Shown: positions 1-5,183, counted from the first letter of the stretch. The stretch: DNA of 5,385 bases from Nitrospina sp. (GCA_004357435.1 SMVS01000132.1:1-5385), one strand, 5' to 3'. Notes: generated by a model from the letters alone, not told the origin. Made by a program: numbers and translations.

Positions 1-214
1 GGCGGACCAGTCGGTCGATGTCCGCCTGCCGGGTGATGTCGCCGGCGAAGGTCATGGCGGATTCGCCCAATATCTTTTTGGCCTGATCCAGCCGATCCTG
101 CCGCCTGCCGAACAGAGCCACTCGGGCGCCTTCTTGCTGAAACAGCCGAGCGCAGGCCAGACCAATGCCGGTTGCGCCGCCGGTGATGATGGCGGTTTTG
201 TTCTTCAATCTCAT
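1..214 (-). CDS. Short-chain dehydrogenase/reductase (SDR), N-terminal part, cut by window edge
   Basis: NAD(P)-dependent oxidoreductase of the classical SDR superfamily; the substrate cannot be told because the catalytic half lies outside the window. I translated 71 codons from an ATG at 214-212. Residues 7-10 (TAII) form the first beta strand, followed by the glycine-rich cofactor loop TGGATGIG at 11-18, which fits the family's TGxxxGIG signature. RVALFGRR at 31-38 is the second strand; the arginines just after it suggest NADP(H) rather than NAD(H) (inference). GDIT at 58-61 fits the usual D-V/I-S/T adenine-contact motif. A strong ribosome site GGAGG (minus strand, 223-219) lies 4 bases before the ATG and fixes the start. 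The Ser-Tyr-Lys catalytic residues would be beyond the left edge. It is transcribed divergently from the signalling genes. Confidence 0.93.
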   Translation of the reverse strand, partial: MRLKNKTAIITGGATGIGLACARLFQQEGARVALFGRRQDRLDQAKKILGESAMTFAGDITRQADIDRLVR

Positions 215-218
215 GTTT

Positions 219-223
219 CCTCC
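219..223 (-). promoter_or_regulatory. Ribosome binding site of the SDR gene
   Basis: GGAGG on the minus strand, 4 bases before the ATG at 214-212. It is the strongest Shine-Dalgarno match in the window and decides the SDR start. Confidence 0.8.
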
Positions 224-230
224 ACATTTT

Positions 231-251
231 AATGGATATCAATTTACCATT
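231..251. promoter_or_regulatory. Dyad overlapping the candidate -35 box (possible operator)
   Basis: AATGG at 231-235 is repeated in inverted orientation as CCATT at 247-251, with 11 bases between, a centre spacing of about one and a half helical turns. The right arm overlaps the proposed -35 box at 243-248, where a bound protein could block or assist RNA polymerase. The arms are short, so chance is a real alternative. Confidence 0.3.
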
Positions 252-270
252 CACGGAATTTATATATAAT
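243..270 (+). promoter_or_regulatory. Candidate sigma-70 promoter for the rightward gene cluster
   Basis: A perfect TATAAT at 265-270 is preceded, after a 16-base spacer, by TTTACC at 243-248, which matches TTGACA at four of six positions. It would start transcription near 277, giving a leader of about 70 bases before the ATG at 350. The flanking 258-276 is almost purely A/T and could also serve leftward transcription of the SDR gene. Predicted by eye only. Confidence 0.45.
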
Positions 271-349
271 GAGTATATTGCCTGAATTGTATAGGCTCTC
301 CTAATCAAAAGGAACAAGGGACGGAGAGACAGCCTCAACCCTAAAACAA

Positions 350-622
350 ATGAAATATATTTACTACGGTTTCGGTGGGTTCATCGGGTTCGTTTGCGGC
401 CTGATCATTAATTTGATTTTATATGCGGTGGAGAAATCCGGCCAGCCGATTTTGACCAACCTGGGCCGGGATTATGGCGTGCTGGGCCGGTACCTGATTG
501 AAGTATTTAATGCTCTGCCTTTTTTTGGTATTGTAATGGGGATCGTGCTGGTGCACTTCATGTTTGCCAAACGATTTGGTGGAGAGCCGAACGGTGGGGA
601 TGGGTTCTCCTCCAGAGATTGA
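350..622 (+). CDS. Small two-helix inner-membrane protein, family not recognised
   Basis: 90 residues; I do not recognise the family. Two hydrophobic segments are clear: about 5-27 (tyrosine- and glycine-rich, with a FGGFIGFVCGL core) and about 53-73 (LPFFGIVMGIVLVHFMF). Between them is a loop of about 25 residues with K29, R40, D41 and R47, and after the second helix a positively charged KR at 74-75 and a glycine-rich polar tail. Both ends should lie on the same side of the membrane, probably cytoplasmic by the positive-inside rule (inference). The start is the only in-frame ATG/GTG/TTG after a TAA at 302-304, but there is no good ribosome site close by; GGAG at 323-326 is too far upstream. 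It is the first rightward gene after the candidate promoter and is 83 bases from the next gene, so it may belong to the same transcript as the two-component system. Confidence 0.72.
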   Translation: MKYIYYGFGGFIGFVCGLIINLILYAVEKSGQPILTNLGRDYGVLGRYLIEVFNALPFFGIVMGIVLVHFMFAKRFGGEPNGGDGFSSRD

Positions 623-631
623 TCACCGCTT

Positions 632-672
632 CAGCCAGGTTATAAGCTGGCCAGCGCTGGCAATGATTTTTT
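632..672 (+). terminator. Overlapping hairpins followed by a T run (weak terminator or attenuator)
   Basis: GCCAG at 634-638 can pair with CTGGC at 647-651 or with a second CTGGC at 657-661, and 650-661 (GCCAGCGCTGGC) is itself a perfect palindrome. Five bases after the last arm comes a run of six T at 667-672. The gap between stem and T run is longer than in a standard intrinsic terminator, so partial read-through between the 90- and 69-residue genes is more likely than full termination. Confidence 0.35.
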
Positions 673-705
673 CCTCGTTCCTTAATTATTTGACTGATAT
701 AAAAA

Positions 706-915
706 ATGAATAAGAAATTCAACGCTAATATTTTAAAAGCTCTGGAATCCTCGCACGAGGCTTTGCGGGTATGCAAGCAGGCTATGATTGACGCTAACGA
801 TGAGACCTGCCGGGCCATGTACTCGTCAATTATCAAAGATTGTGAAAAACATATAGAGATGCTCAACGGAGAGATCGACCTGCACAAGGTTCAGAAAAAA
901 TGGGATGGCGACTGA
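706..915 (+). CDS. Small helical soluble protein directly upstream of the response regulator, family not recognised
   Basis: 69 residues with no signal peptide or membrane segment; function unknown. The sequence looks like a helical hairpin: helix one about 5-30, a turn around A30-N31-D32, and helix two about 33-65. It carries E14, H17, D45, E47, H49 and E51 plus three cysteines (C23, C35, C46). The ESSH in helix one (an ExxH spacing) and EKH in helix two loosely recall half of a ferritin-like four-helix bundle, which could be completed by dimerisation; this is speculation, not a family match. A TAA at 700-702 lies just before the ATG, so 706 is the first possible start; no ribosome site is visible. 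The TGA at 913-915 abuts the regulator's ATG at 916 with no spacer, a sign of translational coupling. Coding status is supported by this abutment and by the ordinary amphipathic composition. Confidence 0.72.
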   Translation: MNKKFNANILKALESSHEALRVCKQAMIDANDETCRAMYSSIIKDCEKHIEMLNGEIDLHKVQKKWDGD

Positions 916-1584
916 ATGCGTATATTAGTCATCGAGGACGAAAAAAAAGTGGCGGGCTTCATCAAAAAAGGTATGGAAGAGGAGACCTATGCCGTCGATG
1001 TGGCCGTCGATGGGGAAGAAGGGTTGGCCATGGCAGAGGTCAACCAATACGATTTGATCATCCTGGACCTCATGCTCCCCAAAATTGATGGCTTGGAAGT
1101 GTTGACTCGATGCCGCGAGAAAAAAATCAATACGCCCATCCTTCTGCTCACCGCCAAGGATTCCGTGGAAGACAAGGTGACGGGTTTGAACAAGGGGGCC
1201 GACGATTACCTGACCAAACCTTTCGCGTTTTCGGAACTGCTGGCACGTAGCCGGTCTCTTTTGAGGCGGGGCCAGGGCGAGGCCAAAACGGTATTGAAAC
1301 TTGCTGATTTGAGTCTCGATATGGTGAGCCACAAGGTCAATCGCAACGGCGAGGAGGTTGAACTCACCGGGAAAGAGTACAGTCTGCTGGAGTATTTCAT
1401 GCGTAACCAGAGTAAGGTGTTGACCCGGACCATGATCGCGGAGCATGTTTGGGACTACAACTTTGACACCTTCACCAATGTGATCGATGTCTATATCAAT
1501 CATCTCAGAAAAAAGATAGACAAAGACCATCCTAAAAAATTACTGCACACCTTGCGTGGGGTCGGTTATGTGTTGAAGGAATAG
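916..1584 (+). CDS. OmpR/PhoB-family response regulator, CusR/CopR-like
   Basis: DNA-binding response regulator of 222 residues, the usual length. The receiver domain covers about 1-115: acidic pocket E7-D8, phospho-acceptor D51 in the strand LIILD, switch residue T79 (LLLTA) and conserved K101 in the TKPF motif. The winged-helix effector domain covers about 126-221, with the LTGKEYSLLEY start, the recognition-helix region around 187-201 (TNVIDVYINHLRKKID) and the closing RGVGYVL wing. HVWDYNFDTFTNVID closely follows the pattern of heavy-metal regulators such as CusR, so that subfamily is the best guess, but the target genes are not in view. A weak GGGA at 902-905 and the immediate stop-start junction with the upstream gene suggest coupled translation. 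The histidine kinase partner starts 4 bases after its TAG. Confidence 0.97.
   Translation: MRILVIEDEKKVAGFIKKGMEEETYAVDVAVDGEEGLAMAEVNQYDLIILDLMLPKIDGLEVLTRCREKKINTPILLLTAKDSVEDKVTGLNKGADDYLTKPFAFSELLARSRSLLRRGQGEAKTVLKLADLSLDMVSHKVNRNGEEVELTGKEYSLLEYFMRNQSKVLTRTMIAEHVWDYNFDTFTNVIDVYINHLRKKIDKDHPKKLLHTLRGVGYVLKE
1576..1580 (+). promoter_or_regulatory. Ribosome binding site of the histidine kinase gene
   Basis: AAGGA lies 8 bases before the ATG at 1589 and inside the last codons of the regulator gene. Two ATG codons stand in tandem (1589 and 1592); the first has the better spacing. Confidence 0.6.
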
Positions 1585-1588
1585 AATT

Positions 1589-3019
1589 ATGATGCTGAAT
1601 TCTATTCGCTCGCGATTGACCGCCTGGCATGTGGCCCTGCTGGGCGCGATCCTCATTCTGTTTAGCGTCCTTCTGTACTTCTTCCTTTCCAAACGGTTGC
1701 ACGAGGGCATCGACAATTCATTGATGGTGTCGGCCAGCGTGGTGCGCAAAACCGCCCTGCTTGAATATTCCCGCAACCCTTTACCGGGACTTGAATTCTT
1801 TTTCGATCAGTTTCTTGGTTACAGCAACCTGAATAAGTTTTACCGGATTTACGATGGATCGGGAAATGTGGGTTCACGGTCCCAGGGGATGGACGCTTCC
1901 CAATTTCCCCTCACTCAGGCAGCATACATGCGGGCGCTCAAGGGACTGGAGACTTATGAAACCTTCATGGTCTCCGAGAACGACCCGCTTCGTGTCATCA
2001 CCCTGCCGGTGATTCGGGAGGATACCTTGATCAATCTGGTGCAAGTGGGAACCTCGCTGGTCGGAGTCAATGAAACCTTAAAAAACCTGAGATTTTTTTT
2101 ATTCGCAACTATTCCAGGTGTGTTGGTGTTGAGTACCCTGGTCGGTAGGTTCATGGCGCGCCGGGCCTTGCAACCCGTCGCAAAAATTACGCAGGCGGCG
2201 CGGCAAATAGCCAGCGGCGCCGACCTCAGCCGGCGAATCCCGGTTCCCGAAGTGCAAGATGAAATAGGCTACCTCGCCGCCACGTTTAACGAAATGATGG
2301 CCCGGCTGGAGAAATCCTTCACCCAGATGCGTCAATTCAGCAGTGACGCTTCTCACGAATTGCGCACGCCGCTGACGGTATTGAAGGGACAAAGTGAACT
2401 GATCTTGAGGAAACAGCGAGAACCTGGGGAGTATCAAGAAGTGCTTTCCAGCAATTTGGAGGAGATCAATTACATGTCACGGATCCTGGATGACCTGTTC
2501 ATTCTTTCCAAATCAGATGAGGCTCAGGTTCCGCTGGAGTACAGCCAGGTGGATTTAAAACTTATTGTTGAAGAAGTTTGCAAACATCTGGAGATCCTGG
2601 CAGATGAAAAAAATATCAAAATCATTATGGCCTACTTGGAAATAGTGAGCCTCAAAGGAGATGCCCATCGGCTTCGGCAAATGGTATCGACCCTGCTTCA
2701 TAACAGTATCAAGTACACTCAGGAGAACGGGGAAATCAAAGTGACACTTCAAGATATGGGAGAGTATGCATATTTTACCATTGCCGATAATGGGATCGGT
2801 ATCCCGGAAAGCGACCTGCCCCTCATCTTCAATCGTTTTTACCGGGTGGATAAAGCGCGTTCCCGTGAGGAAGGCGGCAGTGGTTTGGGCCTTTGTATCT
2901 GCAAGCACATTGTCGATCTACATCATGGGAAAATAGAAGTGGAGAGCCGCCTGAAAGAAGGCACCAAATTTAAAATCCGCCTGCCTAAGACAGCCCTTCA
3001 GAATGAGTCCAACGGATGA
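1589..3019 (+). CDS. HAMP-containing sensor histidine kinase, CusS-like architecture
   Basis: Inner-membrane kinase of 476 residues, typical for the heavy-metal/OmpR-partner group. Order of parts: cytoplasmic N-terminus RSRLTAWH, membrane helix one about 16-33, periplasmic sensor loop about 34-167, membrane helix two about 168-188, HAMP about 190-242 (with ALQPVAKIT and DEIGYLAATFNEM), dimerisation/phospho-acceptor domain about 246-310 with H256 in FSSDASHELRTPL, and ATPase domain about 355-467. In the last I see the N box HNSIKYT (N372), G1 box DNGIGIP (400-406), F box FNRFYR (414-419) and G2 box GGSGLGL (429-435), so all catalytic motifs are intact. It should autophosphorylate H256 and pass phosphate to D51 of the adjacent regulator. 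The sensor loop contains one His (H38, next to the membrane), no Cys and four Met, which is poor for a metal sensor, so the ligand is open. The gene overlaps nothing and is followed by a convergent gene. Confidence 0.97.
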   Translation: MMLNSIRSRLTAWHVALLGAILILFSVLLYFFLSKRLHEGIDNSLMVSASVVRKTALLEYSRNPLPGLEFFFDQFLGYSNLNKFYRIYDGSGNVGSRSQGMDASQFPLTQAAYMRALKGLETYETFMVSENDPLRVITLPVIREDTLINLVQVGTSLVGVNETLKNLRFFLFATIPGVLVLSTLVGRFMARRALQPVAKITQAARQIASGADLSRRIPVPEVQDEIGYLAATFNEMMARLEKSFTQMRQFSSDASHELRTPLTVLKGQSELILRKQREPGEYQEVLSSNLEEINYMSRILDDLFILSKSDEAQVPLEYSQVDLKLIVEEVCKHLEILADEKNIKIIMAYLEIVSLKGDAHRLRQMVSTLLHNSIKYTQENGEIKVTLQDMGEYAYFTIADNGIGIPESDLPLIFNRFYRVDKARSREEGGSGLGLCICKHIVDLHHGKIEVESRLKEGTKFKIRLPKTALQNESNG

Positions 3020-3258
3020 GAATATCTTTGCATCGCACGAAAAATTTGCATCGACCTCCAATATTCCCTAAGGGAGACTGATGGGTTTGTCCCTTCTCCG
3101 CAGGGGAGGCGTGTTCCCCAGTGCCGTATCATGGGGCGGCTTTAAAAACCGCTGGGTGATGCGCGGACTTCCTGAGATGAGCAAACTTCTCGGTGGCGAA
3201 CACAATTCTATGGACATCCAAAAGCCTGGCGGACTCCATCGGAGAACCTGTTCATGGA
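3020..3258. other. Gap between convergent genes, rich in short inverted repeats, no convincing gene
   Basis: The 239 bases hold a run of consecutive potential hairpins: AAGGGA 3070-3075 with TCCCTT 3090-3095, CTCC 3096-3099 with GGAG 3105-3108, CCCCA 3116-3120 with TGGGG 3132-3136, and GCGG 3136-3139 with CCGC 3149-3152. A further CTCC/GGAG pair with a three-base loop lies near 3234-3244. No clear intrinsic terminator for either flanking gene is visible, as no stem is followed by a good T run. An open frame at 3081-3338 has a respectable ribosome site (AGGGAG at 3071-3076) but its Arg/Pro/His-rich product resembles no protein I know and its end overlaps the SH3 gene, so I do not call it a gene. 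Confidence 0.4.
3027..3053. repeat. Direct repeat TTTGCATCG, two copies 18 bases apart
   Basis: Identical nine-base copies at 3027-3035 and 3045-3053, just after the kinase stop codon. No role can be assigned. Tandem direct repeats are the usual site form for OmpR-family regulators, but the 18-base period differs from their common period of about 10-11 bases. Confidence 0.5.
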
Positions 3259-3723
3259 TTATTTTATCCAGACCAGAGGACGATACACCCAGGCTTTGTC
3301 GCCTACCGCATCCACCACACGCACCCAGTCATTTTTAATTTTTAACACTTTCATGGAAAAGTATTTATCCACCGGGCCCCATTGGACCCTTTTGAATTTG
3401 GTGCCGGGGCCTTCCCGCAAGTTGGTTTTGTTTTGCTTGATCACCGCGCACCGGTAGGATTTGGTTGTGAGTCTTTTATGGACCCAATAAATGTCCCCGT
3501 CGATATCTTTGATGCGTAGCCACTCACCTTTTTTGCTGAGTTGGGTGAAAGGCATGTATTTGAAGACTTCCCATAACTTTTCATAATTGAGTCCGGGCCC
3601 CTTGCGAAGGTTGGCTCTTTTCTCTTTGATGCACAAAGCCTCAGCACCCGAAGTCGATAGCAGGGTTCCGAAAATAAACAAAATGAGAAGAATGGATACT
3701 TTGCAGAAAGAATTTTTACTCAT
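3259..3723 (-). CDS. Exported protein with two bacterial SH3 domains
   Basis: 154 residues. The N-terminus has a basic start (K3, K8) and a hydrophobic stretch about 9-22, followed by a small-residue region SGAEA, so a Sec signal peptide cut near A27 or A29 is likely; there is no proper lipobox despite C31. The mature part is two tandem SH3-type repeats: about 32-84 with ANLRKGPG (37-44) and closing WVH, and about 93-152 with TNLREGPG (100-107) and closing WVYRPL. The NLRxGPG signature marks the bacterial SH3_3 group, which usually binds cell-wall peptide or other envelope ligands. C31 and C92 open the two repeats at equivalent places and could form a disulfide. No catalytic domain is attached, so it is probably an envelope adaptor or binding protein. 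There is no strong ribosome site before the ATG at 3723-3721. It faces the kinase gene tail to tail and is divergent from the glycosyltransferase. Confidence 0.9.
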   Translation of the reverse strand: MSKNSFCKVSILLILFIFGTLLSTSGAEALCIKEKRANLRKGPGLNYEKLWEVFKYMPFTQLSKKGEWLRIKDIDGDIYWVHKRLTTKSYRCAVIKQNKTNLREGPGTKFKRVQWGPVDKYFSMKVLKIKNDWVRVVDAVGDKAWVYRPLVWIK

Positions 3724-3798
3724 GATTTTTAATTCAGGTTTGCTTTTAGGAATAAAGGATTGATAGAAATACGGGTAAGCAATAAAAATTATCTAGGG

Positions 3799-3837
3799 AA
3801 AATGGGTTGAAAGTGTTAACAAACAGCCAACCATTTT
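3799..3837. repeat. Imperfect inverted repeat upstream of the SH3 gene
   Basis: AAAATGGGTTG at 3799-3809 is complementary to CAACCATTTT at 3828-3837 over ten pairs with one bulged G. The 18-base interval holds the palindrome GTTAAC (3815-3820). The size and symmetry fit a repressor or activator site in the SH3 promoter region better than a terminator, as the stem is AT-rich at its base. Confidence 0.5.
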
Positions 3838-3910
3838 AATTTTGGGTTTCAGCAAGGTTGTTGTTGCCGGGCACGACTTTGCGGTTCATGGGGTGAAAAC
3901 GAATTCCTAA

Positions 3911-3941
3911 CTACCGGTAGAATACCATTAATGAGTATAAA
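3911..3941 (+). promoter_or_regulatory. Candidate promoter region of the glycosyltransferase gene
   Basis: TATAAA at 3936-3941 is a five-of-six match to the -10 box. In the place of a -35 box there is instead the perfect palindrome CTACCGGTAG at 3911-3920. Between them is CATTAATG (3926-3933), flanked by ATAC and GTAT, which extends the symmetry with one bulged base. The absence of a -35 match together with a palindrome in that position suggests an activator-dependent or alternative-sigma promoter (inference). Confidence 0.35.
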
Positions 3942-4037
3942 AAACAAAAGCTTAAAAATATATTGGGTGGGAGGCGGGAGGGCCTCCGGCGTGCGGTTTT
4001 TGGTGAGCGCATCCGTTCAGCAAGCGGGTCATTTGCG

Positions 4038-5180
4038 ATGATGGCGATCCTGACAGTTTTTCAGTTCGGTCTGATCGTGGCGGTGGTGGGCTACTTGGTG
4101 GTAAATATGCTCGACATTATCAAAGTGGAACCCGCCACGGGTCTCCTGCCTCAATCCCCTTCGGTCTCCGTTTGTGTTCCTGCCCGCAACGAAGCACGGG
4201 ATATCGAAGCTTGCCTGACGTCTTTGTTACAACAGGATTACCCGGATTTTGAAGTGATTGTGGTCGACGACAACTCCACCGACGCCACTCCGGAAATCCT
4301 GCGGGCCCTGCAAGGAAAATTTCCCGATCTGGTCATACTGAAGGGGGAGCCTTTGGCGGAAGGCTGGTACGGCAAGCCGTTTGCCCTGCACCAGGCCGCA
4401 CGCGCCGTTCGCGGAGAATTATTGTTATTCACGGACGCCGACCCCGTGTTCGAGCCGCACGCGTTGACCTCTGCGGTTCATCTCATGAACAATAAAAATT
4501 TGGATCTGTTGACGCTCATGCCCGGCGCACGGTTTGGATCCTTTTGGGAAAAAACCGTGCAACCGCTGTTCTTCGCGATGATCGTCGGGTTGACCCGTTT
4601 CAGCAAAGTCAACGACCCAAAGGATCCGGCGGCCATGGGCATCGGGGCGTTTCTCATGATCCGGCGCCAAATCTACGATCGGATAGGGGGGCACGAAGCG
4701 TTGCGCCAGGCGATCCTGGAAGACATAGGGATGGCCCGCCTGGCCAAACAGGCCGGCGCCAAAATCATGATCGCCGATGCCAAAAAACTGTTTTCCATTC
4801 GCATGTACCATTCTTTAAATGAAATTTGGACCGGCTGGCGGAAAAACGTTTTCCTCGCGTTTAAAAAATCCGTGGTGAAAACGTTGTATTATGTGGGTGT
4901 TATCCTGGGATTCACACTGACCCCCTGGGTGCTGGTCGGAGTCCATGCCGCCATCGGGTCCGGGTGGATTCTGCAACTCTTGTCGGTGGCCGGGCTCTTG
5001 CTGGTGTTGATTACTGAAATGACCCTCTGCGAAGAATTGCAGTTGGAAAAACGTTGCGCTTTTCTTTTTCCGCTGGGCGCCGTGATCCTGTCGGCTATTG
5101 TGATCAACTCCATGTGGCAGATTTTATTTCGTGGCCGGTCGGAGTGGCGCGGCCGAACTTACATTCAACCAAAAAATTGA
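4038..5180 (+). CDS. Membrane glycosyltransferase family 2, HpnB/CrtQ/CruC-like
   Basis: 380 residues from the ATG at 4038. It should move a sugar from a nucleotide-sugar donor to a membrane-embedded acceptor; relatives with this layout act on hopanoids or carotenoids, but the acceptor is not shown here. Helix about 4-24 anchors the N-terminus. The GT-A catalytic domain follows: SVCVPARNEARDIEACLTSL at 44-63, VVDDNSTD (75-82, nucleotide-binding D77/D78), GWYGKPFALHQA (109-120), metal-binding FTDAD (131-135), LEDIGMA (227-233) with E228/D229 as likely catalytic base, and WTGWRKNVF (264-272) in the place of the QxxRW region. C-terminal helices lie near 283-305, 308-328 and 340-362, ending in RGRSEWRGRTY. 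An upstream in-frame TTG at 3963 would add 25 residues of Arg/Gly-rich sequence; I prefer 4038 because the membrane helix then begins at the N-terminus as in relatives. No strong ribosome site precedes either. Confidence 0.9.
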   Translation: MMAILTVFQFGLIVAVVGYLVVNMLDIIKVEPATGLLPQSPSVSVCVPARNEARDIEACLTSLLQQDYPDFEVIVVDDNSTDATPEILRALQGKFPDLVILKGEPLAEGWYGKPFALHQAARAVRGELLLFTDADPVFEPHALTSAVHLMNNKNLDLLTLMPGARFGSFWEKTVQPLFFAMIVGLTRFSKVNDPKDPAAMGIGAFLMIRRQIYDRIGGHEALRQAILEDIGMARLAKQAGAKIMIADAKKLFSIRMYHSLNEIWTGWRKNVFLAFKKSVVKTLYYVGVILGFTLTPWVLVGVHAAIGSGWILQLLSVAGLLLVLITEMTLCEELQLEKRCAFLFPLGAVILSAIVINSMWQILFRGRSEWRGRTYIQPKN

Positions 5181-5183
5181 ATC

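Larger units (their letters stand above)
3724..4037. other. Divergent control region between the SH3 and glycosyltransferase genes
   Basis: The 314 bases hold no RNA gene or convincing protein gene. The left part (3724-3840) is AT-rich and contains a long imperfect inverted repeat and, on the minus strand, a GATAAT-like -10 box near 3788-3793 without a good -35 box. The middle (3841-3900) is unremarkable. The right part (3901-3960) has two dyads and a TATAAA box before the glycosyltransferase. From 3963 the sequence turns abruptly GC-rich, with GGAGG at 3970-3974 able to pair with CCTCC at 3983-3987, forming a potential leader hairpin. Confidence 0.5.

Noticed and set aside
690..695. TTGACT as a -35 box of a promoter for the 69-residue gene
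   Set aside because: The gene starts only 11 bases later, so the matching -10 box would fall inside the coding sequence, and none is found there.
558..887. Minus-strand open frame of 109 codons opposite the two small genes
   Set aside because: It covers parts of both plus-strand genes and the hairpin between them, has no ribosome site or recognisable domain, and the opposite strand has better-supported genes with operon-like spacing.
706..915. Calling the 69-residue protein a ferritin-like or copper-binding four-helix protein
   Set aside because: The ExxH in helix one is not matched by a second proper ExxH, and three cysteines are too few for the Cys-rich copper-storage bundles; the likeness is too loose for a family name.
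925..1530. Minus-strand open frame of 201 codons inside the response regulator gene
   Set aside because: It is the antisense of an unmistakable OmpR-family gene and its His/Phe-rich product has no domain features; this is a codon-bias shadow.
2555..2908. Minus-strand open frame of 117 codons inside the kinase gene
   Set aside because: It lies entirely opposite the conserved ATPase-domain motifs, which are plainly the coding strand.
3136..3152. GCGG/CCGC hairpin as an intrinsic terminator
   Set aside because: The stem is only four GC pairs plus weak A-T pairs, and neither strand has a T run directly after it; the T/A tract is in the loop.
3628..3723. Lipoprotein signal at C31 of the SH3 protein
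   Set aside because: The residues before the cysteine (EAL) do not fit a lipobox, so ordinary signal-peptidase cleavage is more likely.
4425..4811. Minus-strand open frame of 128 codons inside the glycosyltransferase gene
   Set aside because: Antisense to conserved GT2 motifs including the FTDAD and LEDIG regions; no ribosome site or known domain.
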